DNA from: Saccoglossus kowalevskii | Lineage: Eukaryota > Hemichordata > Enteropneusta > Harrimaniidae | Length of the DNA stretch: 16,577 nt | Direction: 5' to 3' | NCBI RefSeq assembly: GCF_000003605.2 | Contig: NW_003119941.1 | Location: forward strand, 59,952 to 76,528 | Shown: positions 1-10,118 of the stretch, piece after piece | How the letters are laid out: each line of letters opens with the position of its first letter | How positions within the stretch are numbered: the stretch's first letter is position 1 | The notes under the pieces: generated by a model | What the model was told of the DNA's origin: nothing | What the model saw: only the letters and a program-made list of their open reading frames with translations | Databases searched by the model: none | Translations under genes and position numbers: made by a program

Positions 1-616
1 TCGTCAGTCCACGCATTTCGTCGGTCCGAGCATCGTCTAATACTTTTTGTATAAACGACGCCTAATAGCAGCGAGTGAATGAATAAATACATTGTATAAA
101 AAGGTCGCACTTGTAACATATTAGTACAATAACAATGCCGTCACGCCATTTACAGAAATTGTGCTTTACAGTCGACCACGAGCGAAACAAACACAGAAAA
201 CGGCTTTCAAAAGAGTGCGTAGGCCCAGTGAACGTCGAACAACGGGATTCAGCAAGTCCTTTCAAATCAGATAATAGCGTAATGCATGACGTTAGCTTAC
301 GGAATTAACGCCTTCAGTTGAAATGATAACAGCTGTGTACCAAGTAAACAACTGGGCGGACCATGCAAATTACATTTCCCATGATGCACTGGTGCAATTC
401 CTGGGATTGCGGAGCCGCGCTTTAAGTCATACATCATCTCCCAGTCCAGTATATCATGCATTATTGCACAATATTTATGGTCTGGATACGGCTTTTGTGG
501 CCAAAGGTCGTGCAGCAGAAATGTCAGTTGCATCCTCCTTTTCTAACACACAGTATGTTGTGGTGTGGCATTTAGTTACAGACAAAAAACTTACAAATAG
601 TATTTTTCTTTCTCAG
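1..616. other. No gene recognised; probably intron of the HSD17B12-like gene
   Basis: No SDR coding exon can be read here on either strand. The exon that should precede 617 would encode the NNVG and YPEYF-like part of the reductase, and it is absent, so it must lie further left. Stretches of about 77-130 codons are open in places (for example from 323 on plus and 297-533 on minus), but they resemble no family I know. The segment from 1 to about 560 looks less AT-rich than the introns that follow. A polypyrimidine tract and AG at 615-616 form the acceptor of the first readable exon. Confidence 0.6.
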
Positions 617-3600
617 CATATTCCAGAAATACTTAACTGTAACGTGTTGTCATGCACAATGGTAAGAAGTACATGCATTAAATTCATATATTTTTGTATC
701 GGTGTATATTTCATCTAATCAAACACACTTTTCATTGTTGTAAAATTAATCAAGCACTTTCTAAATTTGATTTTGAGATTCAGGATACGATTTCACTTGA
801 ACTGTACAAAATCCAAAGCCTTTATGATTCTTTCAGTAAGCTAGCATTAATAAATATTAAGGTACAAGTTTGTGATTGATGGCAAACAAATGTTTATCTT
901 TTCTTGAATCGCTAAGAAATCATAATTATTTTGTCTACTTTATAGTCATGTTTTGGTTGTGGGTATGTATAAATTGATTGTTTTTTGCTTATATTGGAAA
1001 TATTCTGTACCTGTTATCTGTATAAAGCACTCTGCTTTTTATTTCAGATGACAAAACTAGTATTACCACAGATGGTAAAAAGGTACGTACACAGAATACA
1101 TGCACTTTACTATATAAAATTAAACTTCTAAAACATGTAAACTCTGACCAATATCTGGGATCATGACTATGGATTCTTGGTGTGGATAGATGACTGGTGC
1201 AGCTCATTTTAGATGTCAATGAAAGTAAATAGTGGACAGGGACTATGTCATCACTGACAATGACATGCTTTCATTTGAACTACAGAAGTAAAGGTGCTGT
1301 TATAAACATAGCGTCAGTAGCGGGATATCAGCCGAATCCATTCAGTGTCGTATACTCATCAACAAAGGTATGTTCTGGCCACTAATATAAAGGGATGTAA
1401 CAGTCAGTTTTATGATCTGCTCCATGTGGCATGTATTCGTCCCAACTAGTATTTTGAACATGCCCAAACCTATCAAATTCAAAATTCACACGTGTCTCAT
1501 ACATATTGAGATATACACTTCCATTTGTTTCATGTTCCGATTCATTTCATTTTAATTACTGCATTTCCAGAGCCATATTTCTGACTGGCCGTAGCCAATC
1601 ACAATTATAGAACAGTATAACATGAATTGTATAAAAGTTATTAGTACAGCAGTATACCTAAGTAAAATTTAGAGGGGAAAATACTGGCTCTCGCTTTGAT
1701 GAGAAAAGTAATTTGAGGCTGGGAAGAATGCTTGATATTACGAAAGTAACATATCTAATAACATATCTTTAATAGTGAGAATATTATTGATATCTGGTTC
1801 TCATAATCAGCATTATTAATTTGGTGCACTTATTTCTATGTTTAAAAAATGTTTTTATTGTAGCCTAATTAAAAATTAAAAATTGAATTTAGTTGACATT
1901 TATTATGATTGATTAAATTGCAAAATTTGAAGATGATCATAAACAAATTGCTTGAAGAAGATAATTTGAAAAAAAAAGATTTTACAACACAGACAAAAAT
2001 TGAACTGGTTGAATAACAACTATTTGAGTTATTTTCTGTTTGTGCATGCAAACAAAAAAAGTGACCCATTAAAAGTTTCATTAAAACATTAGAACATGTA
2101 AACCTTGTGCTCAGCTATTTAAATGAACTCTCTCTTCATAGGCCTATGTTGATTTCTTTTCACGAGGATTACATGAGGAGTATTCATCAAAGGGAATATT
2201 TGTGCAGGTTGGTATCAATGTCGATTGTATCTTTACTTTGTATATAACACTGTGAATGCGTATGAATTTGAGAGTTGTTTATGTATTATTAGTGTTACCA
2301 TACTTTTAAATATTTAGGCTGGAATTAATTTTGTTGAAAAAAAGTTTTTTTGATGTTCAATGTTTAATATAGGACAAAAAAGCATATTTTATTTTCACTG
2401 GATCAACCCTTCAGCAAAATAAAATAAATAAATTCTGAGCAAAATTAAGTCTTTTTAACCTGACAAAACTTTTTAATGATACTGTTATTACATTAATGTT
2501 TATCTTGCATTCATATTGCAAATATTTTCCAAATAACTAATCAAATCCCAGCTAAATAACTAATCAAACCTTTGCCAAATAACTGATCAAATCTTAGCCA
2601 AATAACTAATCAAACCTTTACCAAATAACTAATCAAATCTCTTCAAAATAACTAATCAAATATTAGCCAAATATCTAATCAAATCTTAGCCAGATAAGTA
2701 ATCAAATCTTAGCCAAATAACTAATCAAAACTTGGCCAAATAACTAATCAAATCTTAGCCAAATAACTAATCAAATCCCAGTTAAATAACCAATCAAACC
2801 TTTACCAAATAACTAATCAAATCTCTTCAAAATAACTAATCAAATATTAGCCAAATATCTAATCAAATCTTAGCCAGATAAGTAATCAAATCTTAGCCAA
2901 ATAACTAATCAAAACTTGGCCAAATAACTAATCAAATCTTAGCCAAATAACTAATCAAATCCCAGTTAAATAACCAATCAAACCTTTACCAAACAACTAA
3001 TCAAACCTGTCAAACAACTAATTAAACCTTTTGCCAAATAACTAATCAAATCTTAGCCAAATAACTAACCAAACCTTTGTCAAATAACTAATCAAATTCC
3101 AGCTAAATAACTAATCAAACCTTTACCAAACAACTAATTAAACCTTTTGCCAAATAACTAATCAAATCCAAGCTGAATAACTAATCAAATCTTTTCCAAG
3201 TAACTAATCAAATCTTTTCCAAATAACTAATCAAATCTCAGCTAAATAACTAATCAAATCTTTGCCAAATACCTAATCAAATCTTAGGCAGATAAGTAAT
3301 CAAATCTTAGCCAAATAACTAATCAAATATTTACCAAATAACTAATTGAACCTCCCCCAAATTAAAATGGCCATTAGGAGATTTGAAGGTGGATCCAACT
3401 ACAACTCTGTTTCTGCAATGGAAAGCAAAAACTGGATGGATGAATCAATAAATAAATAAATACATAACAAGGGATAAGAAACGTGACAAAATACGGTGGA
3501 ATAATAAACAAAGTTATGTTGTGATTATGGGAAACCAAAGCATGACTAACCTGCTTGCATTGAATAAGCATTATGATACCAGAAGGCTTCTTATAAATGT

Positions 3601-4459
3601 GCAAATAGTTAAGGACCCCCTAGCATTGTTCTGTATCATACATGATCATTACATGTAACAAATTATAATTGTCATTTCAGTCTGTGTTGACATTCTTTGT
3701 CGCAACAAAATTAAGTGGAATTGATAAAAGTGAGACCAGTTTTTTTGTTCCACTACCAGAAGACTTTACTAAAAGTGCCCTTGGTACTGTCGGGCTGCAG
3801 AGCCGAACACATGGTTATTTCTCACATGCATTACAGGTATGGAATCTACTGCTTTTAATATGAATGAGAACATTTTTGTGAATCATGGAAAAACCACATT
3901 GTTTTTTTAAGTACATGTAGTTCATTTGACAAAGGTCTTTCAGAAAAGCCTGATTACCTTGTGTGGGTCTTCTCCACAGTAGCTTTGTAAGGTCGCCTCA
4001 GCCTGCATGGACATTGATTTTATGAACAATTGATGATAGTTTTATGTTTGCGCTGTATCAACTGATAGTTGCCATAGAAACAATGCTGTGGGACTGCTCC
4101 ATTCTTGTGACATTCCTATAAATTTACACATTAGACGAGCAAAATCAAGGCAACATTTCTTGATTTGTGGAGAGGACCCAGAAAACAAATACCAGGCTAC
4201 ATCTAAGACGAGGATTTGTACATTTGTTTGCTCCTAATACATAAAATCAAAAAAATTGGAGCATTAGAAATTAATAGCTACGTTTCATCTACTTGTAATA
4301 AACATGACAAATGTTCATTCTAACTGACTGTGATACTTGTTTATTTAGGTGTGGCTAGTGAATCTCTTGCCACGATGGTACATTACACACCTCACAGAGA
4401 AGATGTTCATGGACATGAAAAATAAAGCATTGAAGGAAATAGCCCAGAAAAAAGAATGA
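617..4459 (+). CDS. HSD17B12: Very-long-chain 3-oxoacyl-CoA reductase (HSD17B12-like), C-terminal half, six exons, 5' partial
   Basis: This NADPH-dependent SDR of the ER membrane reduces 3-ketoacyl-CoA in fatty-acid elongation; some family members also reduce steroids. Exons: 617-661, 1048-1082, 1286-1367, 2142-2207, 3681-3836 and 4349-4459 (TGA stop). All junctions are GT-AG and together give 164 residues of a protein usually near 312. Diagnostic strings in order: ILNCNVLSCTM (the second N matches the catalytic Asn), MTKLVLPQMVKR, INIAS, VVYSSTK, AYVDFFSRGLHEEYSSKG, FFVATKLSG and TVGLQSRTHGYFSHALQ. The active-site Ser (codon 1314-1316), Tyr (1353-1355) and Lys (1365-1367) are intact, with Ser and Tyr 13 residues apart. 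The TVGLQSRT segment and the lysine-rich tail ending AQKKE fit HSD17B12 better than HSD17B3. The exons with the TGxxxGxG cofactor site and membrane anchor are left of the window. It faces the HSDL1-like gene tail to tail. Confidence 0.9.
1368..2141 (+). other. Intron of the HSD17B12-like gene, no feature seen
   Basis: This AT-rich phase-0 intron lies between the exon ending YSSTK and the exon starting AYVDFF. The donor is GTATGT and the acceptor CTTCATAG. The minus-strand open stretch at 1869-2081 is low-complexity and AT-driven, with no recognisable domain. The intron position after the active-site lysine is shared with the HSDL1-like gene. Confidence 0.7.
2529..3352. repeat. 23-bp intronic minisatellite, about 36 units
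   Basis: Units of mostly 23 bp, built around CCAAATAACTAATCAAATC, run head to tail within the 2208-3680 intron of the HSD17B12-like gene. Variants end in TTAG, CCAG, TTTG or CTTC. A block of eight units is itself duplicated: text near 2641 (CTTCAAAATAACTAATC) recurs at 2825, an exact offset of 184 bp (8 x 23), and the similarity continues to about 2990. Stops occur in all frames, so the array is non-coding. The flanking intron pieces 2208-2528 and 3353-3680 are unremarkable AT-rich DNA. Confidence 0.93.
3837..4348 (+). other. Last intron of the HSD17B12-like gene, nothing else seen
   Basis: The donor is GTATGG after HALQ and the acceptor is TTTATTTAG before VWLVNLLP. The phase-0 position matches the last intron of the HSDL1-like gene (HTLQ/LWVS). 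I see no repeat or coding segment inside. Confidence 0.7.
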
Positions 4460-4495
4460 AATATTCTTGCTACTTAATGTCAAAATGTAGTAGTA

Positions 4496-4501
4496 AATAA
4501 A
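4496..4501 (+). promoter_or_regulatory. Polyadenylation signal AATAAA of the HSD17B12-like gene
   Basis: The hexamer starts 37 bases after the TGA stop. A GT-rich stretch follows at about 4556-4580 (TGTGTCTGTGAATG), as expected downstream of a cleavage site. It implies a very short 3'UTR with cleavage near 4515-4530. Confidence 0.6.
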
Positions 4502-5978
4502 CTCTTTTGAAAATGTGTTACCAAGGCAACCTTGATTGCATGGATTCATTTATCATTGTGTCTGTGAATGTTTTCATTGTGACAATGTATTTTCCATGAC
4601 ACAATGCTGGAAGAGGATTCTATGCTACATTGTGTGCCAGTCATATGGAACATGGTGCAGACTTCAATAGTATTTACAATGTGTCTCAAGCCTGGGGTGG
4701 TATCACTGAGAGTTGATATTTAGACTAGTTTGCAAGCAGTTTGTAAAAAAAAAAGTGGAATTTTGATGCATGTATATTCTTCCATACATTGTAGTTCATA
4801 ATTCCAGTCCTGAAAAAAACATGTACATGTAATTTTATAGTGAATCGTAATGTCTGATAATGTAAAGCATTGATGTCAAATATGGGCAATGGTATTTATC
4901 AAAACCTGTCTGAACTGAACATCTGAAGGACTAAGAATGGTTTAAGGTATAGATATTTGTACTATTGGGAATGGAAAGGAAAGTTTCCAGACGGGAGTAT
5001 ATTGTACGTTATTGAATACAACAAAACTCATAATTCTTGACTAAGTATTTTTATTACATAGATTTCTTTCAACAAGTTCCATGCTTGGCTATTACTGTAC
5101 CAAGTATAAAATACTGTATAGTAACTATCCAAATGACATTTCTGGCTGAAAATGGCCAATGTTTGGCCTTGGCAATAATAAATAAGAGTGTACATATGAA
5201 ATAAATAAATATTTTTGTGAAAGGCATTTTAAGTTCGGCAATGTGAGCTCTCTTGAAAAAAAAGGGAAAATTTTGTATTCTATATTTTTTCTTTCTAGTC
5301 TACATTAAAACTTTAGTACCATATAATTATGATTGATATCTAAAATTACACTGTTGTGTACTCTACTAGGTAGATAAGAATGTGTCCTACATACATGTAA
5401 CCTTGACCTAACACTGTACAATAATTATCATAGTCCTAGACCATATTAAATCAGAATATGCACCTTTTAAGAAGTGCCAACCAATGAATGATTGAAGATC
5501 GTCAGGGCGATGGACTGGGTTACAGGAATCATGTGAGGTGGCTTTTCCTATCTTAAGTAGAGAAGCGTACAAGAACTGCAAGGGAACTTAAATCGCTAAA
5601 AGTTGTTGCGCCACATTTAGGATCAATGGTGACCAATGCAACATTTCCCACAAACACAACCCCCCTCCAACAAGCTGCGTATTAATTTTGATAAGTAAAA
5701 TTAAATGGTTTGACAGTACTAAGATCCAATTTACATCTCTAAAACGAGGGTCCCAGCAATATGGCAATGGACAAAACAAAATGGAGGGATTGTGAAATGC
5801 CACAAAGGATGCACTTACATTTGCTGACTATAATCTGATGAAGATATTTAGTGAGACAATATGGCCCAATAAATGAACCTTAGCTGGTGAAGATAGTGTA
5901 ATTGCATCTCATAGGTAATGGGTATTCGTATTATTATTGCACCTCATAGGTAATGATAAACCTGGTATCTCCGCACAA

Positions 5979-6000
5979 TTTTTTTTTTTTTTTTTTTTTT
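5979..6000. repeat. T22 homopolymer
   Basis: This is an uninterrupted run of 22 T. It could be the reversed poly(A) of an old retroposed sequence or simple slippage. I found no flanking target duplication or retroposon body to its left, so I call only the homopolymer. Confidence 0.9.
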
Positions 6001-6374
6001 GAATACTATTCAAACACACATAACATGATGTTTAATGTAGATATAATGACAGTTCTATATCTGCAGTGATATTTTGCACTAAATGTTACAACAGTTAAAG
6101 ATATGCACCATAACTATGTGATAAAATATGAATTACATTTGAGTTAAAAAATTAAGTTTAATACTTCAGGCTAAAAATCACTATGATGGCAGTCATTTTG
6201 ATTTGAAAAACACACTGGATGCCTCAGTAAATATAATCCTATTTTGGCAAATAAATATAATACAATAGGAGGACAAATTCAACTTTTTATGATAATATTA
6301 CATAGATAAGACTACTATTGCACTTAATACACATGTCAAATGTGAAGTTTTTTTTCTAAGAAATCCATCCAGTC

Positions 6375-6380
6375 TTTATT
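6375..6380 (-). promoter_or_regulatory. Candidate polyadenylation signal for the HSDL1-like gene, beyond the array
   Basis: TTTATT on the plus strand reads AATAAA on the minus strand. It is the first AATAAA or ATTAAA met when reading leftwards from the HSDL1 stop at 10119; none occurs in the 28-bp spacer or the array. If used, the 3'UTR would be about 3.7 kb and contain the whole minisatellite. A variant hexamer closer to the stop is the alternative, for example CATAAA near 7347 or AATATA near 7702. Confidence 0.3.
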
Positions 6381-6870
6381 TTTGTAGGGGTCACGCACGA
6401 TTTCATAGATATACTCTCAATCATAAAGACATTGTGCTTACAGAAAATTCGAACGAGTGCTGCGCAACATTAAGGTTACATTAACATAGCTTGCTATGCG
6501 TAGATCACTATAACGACTCCAACCCCATACATCGCTATAACGATTCCAACCCCATACATCGCTATGACGAGTCCAACCCCATACATCGCTATGACGAGTC
6601 CAACCCCATACATCGATGAGTCTAACCCCATACATCGCTATAACGACTCCAACCCCATACATCGCTATAACGACTCCAACCCCATACATCGCTATGACGA
6701 GTCCAACCCCATAAATCGCTATGACGAGTCCAACCTCATACATCGATGAGTCTAACCCCATACATCCCTATGACAAGTCCAACCCCATACATCGCTATGA
6801 CGAGTCCAACCCCATAAATCGCTATGACGAGTCCAACCCCATAAATCGCTATGACGAGTCCAACCCCATA

Positions 6871-7430
6871 CATCGATGAGTCTAACCCCATACATCGCTA
6901 TGATGAGTCCAATCCCATACATCGCTATGACGAATCCAACCCCATACATTGCCGAGTCCAACCCCATACATTTCCTGACGAGTCCAACCCCATACATCGC
7001 TATGACGAGTCCAACCCCATATATCGCAGAGTCCAACCCCATACATCGATGAGTCTAACCCCATACATCTTTATGACGAGTCCAACCCCATACATCGCTA
7101 TGACGAGTCCAACCCCATACATCAATGAGTCCAACCCCATACATCGCTATGACGAGTCCAACCCCATACATCGATGAGTCTAACCCCATACATCGCTATG
7201 ATGAGTCCAATCCCATACATCGCTATGACGAATCCAACCCCATACATCGCTATGACGAGTCCAACCCCATATATCGCTATGACGAGTCCAACCCCATATA
7301 TCGCAGAGTCCAACCCCATACATCGATGAGTCTAACCCCATACATCTTTATGACGAGTCCAACCCCATACATCGCTATGACGAGTCCAACCCCATACATC
7401 AATGAGTCCAACCCCATACATCGCTAAGTC
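6871..7430. repeat. Higher-order duplication of about 280-300 bp inside the 27-bp array
   Basis: The marker unit GATGAGTCCAATCCCATAC occurs near 6902 and again 298 bp later. The marker CATCTTTATGACGAG occurs near 7066 and again 277 bp later. The change in offset shows an internal indel of about 21 bp between the two copies. Confidence 0.8.
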
Positions 7431-7757
7431 AACCCCATACATTCCCTGTGACGAGTCCAACCCCATACATTCCCTGTGACGAGTCCAACCCCATACATCA
7501 CTGAGTCCAACCCCATACATCGCTGAGTCAACCCTATACATTCCCTGTGACGAGTCCAACCCCATACATTCCCTGTGACGAGTCCAACCCCATACATTCC
7601 CTGTGACGAGTCCAACCACATACATCATTATGATGAGTCCAACCCCATACATCGCTATGACGAGTCCAACCCCATACATCATTATGATGAGTCCAACCCC
7701 ATATATTGGTATGATGAATCCAACCCCATACATCATTATGACGAGTCAAACCCCATA

Positions 7758-8315
7758 CATTGCTATGACGAGTGCAACCCTATACATCGCTATGATGAGT
7801 CAAACCCCATACATCGCTATGATGAGTCAACCCCATACATCGGTATGATGAGTCAACCCATACATTGCTATGACGAGTGCAACCCCATACATCGCTATGA
7901 TGAGTCAAACCCCATACATCGCTATGATGAGTCAAACCCCATACATCGCTATGATGAGTCAAACCCCGTACATCATTATGACGAGTCCAACCCCATACAT
8001 CGGTATGATGAGTCAACCCCATACATTGCTATGACGAGTGCAACCCTATACATCGCTATGATGAGTCAAACCCCATACATCGCTATGATGAGTCAACCCC
8101 ATACATCGGTATGATGAGTCAACCCATACATTGCTATGACGAGTGCAACCCCATACATCGCTATGATGAGTCAAACCCCATACATCGCTATGATGAGTCA
8201 AACCCCATACATCGCTATGATGAGTCAAACCCCATACATCGCTATGATGAGTCAAACCCCATACATCGCTATGACGAGTCCAATCCCATACATCGGTATG
8301 ATGAGTCAACCCCAT
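7758..8315. repeat. Higher-order duplication, offset 266 bp, with one extra unit in copy two
   Basis: CATTGCTATGACGAGTGCAA followed by the same series of units begins at 7758 and at 8024 (offset 266). By the right end the offset has grown to 293, so the second copy gained exactly one 27-bp unit. Only these copies carry the GACGAGTGC variant. Confidence 0.85.
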
Positions 8316-8829
8316 ACATCGCTATGATAAGTCAAACCCCATACATCGCTATGATGAGTCAAACCCCATACATCGCTATGAGTCAAACCCCATACATCGC
8401 TATGACGAGTCCAATCCCATACATCGGTATGATGAGTCAACTCCATACATTGCTATAAGTCAAACCCCATACATCGCTATGATGAGTCAAACCCCATACA
8501 TCATTATGACGAGTCCAACCCCATACATCGGTATGATGAGTCAACCCCATACATCGCTATGATAAGTCAAACCCCATACATCGCTATGATGAGTCAAACC
8601 CCATACATCATTATGACGAGTCCAACCCCATACATCGGTATGATGAGTCAACCCATACATTGCTATGACAAGTCCAACCCCATACATCGCTATGATGAGT
8701 CAAACCCCATACATCATTATGACAAGTCCAACCCCATACATCGGTATGAGTCCAACCCCACACATTGCTATGACAAGTCCAACCCCATACATCGGTATGA
8801 TAAGTCAAACCCCATACATCATTATGACA

Positions 8830-9571
8830 AGTCCAACCCCATACATCGGTATGATGAGTCAACCCCATACATTGCTATGACAAGTCCAACCCTATACATC
8901 GCTATGATGAGTCAAACTCCATACATCGCTATGATGAGTCAACCCCATACATCGGTATGATGAGTCAACCCCATACATCGGTATGATGAGTCAACCCATA
9001 CATTGCTATGACAAGTCCAACCCCATACATCGGTATGATGAGTCAAACCCCATACATCATTATGACGAGTCCAACCCCATACATCGGTATGATGAGTCAA
9101 CCCATACATTGCTATGACAAGTCCAACCCCATACATCGGTATTATAAGTCAAACCCCATACATCATTATGACAAGTCCAACCCTATACATTGCTATGACA
9201 AGTCCAACCCCATACATCGGTATGATGAGTCAACCCCATACATTGCTATGACAAGTCCAACCCTATACATCGCTATGATGAGTCAAACTCCATACATCGC
9301 TATGATGAGTCAACCCCATACATCGGTATGATGAGTCAACCCCATACATTGGTATGATGAGTCAACCCATACATTGCTATGACAAGTCCAACCCCATACA
9401 TCGGTATGATGAGTCAAACCCCATACATCATTATGACGAGTCCAACCCCATACATCGGTATGATGAGTCAACCCATACATTGCTATGACAAGTCCAACCC
9501 CATACATCGGTATGATAAGTCAAACCCCATACATCATTATGACAAGTCCAACCCTATACATCGCTATGATA
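8830..9571. repeat. Higher-order duplication, offset 371 bp
   Basis: The rare unit GTCAAACTCCATACATCG recurs at 8911 and 9282, and CATTGCTATGACAAGTCC at 9001 and 9372, both at an offset of exactly 371 bp. The neighbouring unit order matches almost base for base, with a few substitutions. The block boundaries are approximate. Confidence 0.85.
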
Positions 9572-10118
9572 AGTCAAACCCCATACATCGCTATGATGAG
9601 TCAAACCCCATACATCATTATGACGAGTCCAACCCCATACATCGGTATGATGAGTCAAACCCCATACATCATTATGACGAGTCCAACCCCATACATCGGT
9701 ATGATGAGTCAACCCCATACATTGCTATGACAAGTCCAACCCCATACATCGGTATGATGAGTCAAACCCCATACATCATTATGACAAGTCCAACCTCATA
9801 CATCGGTATGATGAGTCAAACCCCATACATCATTATGACAAGTCCAACCCCATACATCGATATGATGAATTCAACCGCATACATCGCTATGATGAGTCAA
9901 ACCCCATACATCATTATGACGAGTCCAACCCCATACATTGGTATGATGAGTCAACCCCATACATTGCTATGACAAGTCCAACCCTATACATCGGTATGAT
10001 GAGTCCAACCCCATACATCGGTATGACGAGTCCAACCCCATACATCGCTATGACGAGTCCAACCCCATACATCAATGAGTCCAACCCCATAGTTAGAACA
10101 CAATTATCCCCACTATCC

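Larger units (their letters stand above)
4502..6502. other. Intergenic DNA between the convergent genes, no gene recognised
   Basis: This is AT-rich sequence with scattered AATAAA/ATTAAA words on both strands. The only long open stretch (minus 5588-5803) has no domain I recognise. There is a 14-base direct repeat, CTCATAGGTAATG with its flank, near 5908 and 5942, followed by a T tract. Nothing else stands out before the 27-bp array begins. Confidence 0.6.
7524..9953. promoter_or_regulatory. Cluster of AP-1-consensus heptamers TGAGTCA within the array
   Basis: By hand count, TGAGTCA occurs about 45 times between these points, typically as GATGAGTCAA, at most one per unit. The other subfamilies read CGAGTCC, AAGTCC or TGAGTCC and lack it. 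TGAGTCA is the textbook bZIP (Jun/Fos) site. Because all copies descend from one unit, this counts as a single sequence event that was then amplified. Binding is not shown by sequence. Confidence 0.3.
6503..10090. repeat. 27-bp minisatellite/satellite array, about 3.6 kb
   Basis: Roughly 130 head-to-tail units share the core CCAACCCCATACATCGCTAT. Most units are 27 bp; shorter ones of about 22-26 bp (for example ending ATCGAT or ATCAAT) and 28-bp ones (ending TTCCCTGTGAC, 7440-7610) also occur. Subfamilies are zoned: GACGAGTCC units at 6503-7430, CCCTGTGAC units at 7440-7610, mixed GATGAGTCAAA, GACAAGTCC and ATCGGTAT units at 7620-9970, and GACGAGTCC units again at 10010-10090. Because 27 is a multiple of three, several frames stay open for long distances on both strands, giving periodic peptides such as DESNPIHRY or VIAMYGVGL. 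Frame-shifting unit lengths and equal openness of both strands argue against coding. The array starts abruptly after 6502 and ends 28 bp from the HSDL1 stop codon. Confidence 0.96.

Noticed and set aside
323-616. Open frame upstream of the first readable HSD17B12 exon as coding sequence
   Set aside because: Its translation lacks the NNVG/YPEYF segment required before ILNCN, and a good acceptor at 615-616 separates it from the exon.
7575-9972. Long periodic open reading frames (for example 7575-8114 and 9379-9972) as repeat-protein genes
   Set aside because: Both strands and two frames are equally open, units of 22-28 bp shift the frame, and no start context or splice sites support a gene.
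6503-10090. CRISPR-like array
   Set aside because: The units abut directly without unique spacers, and the host DNA is clearly eukaryotic.
6503-10090. Hammerhead ribozyme array, because ATGATGAGTCC resembles the CUGAUGAGUCC core
   Set aside because: The partner GAAAC segment and a matching cleavage site are absent from the unit, so the catalytic fold cannot form.
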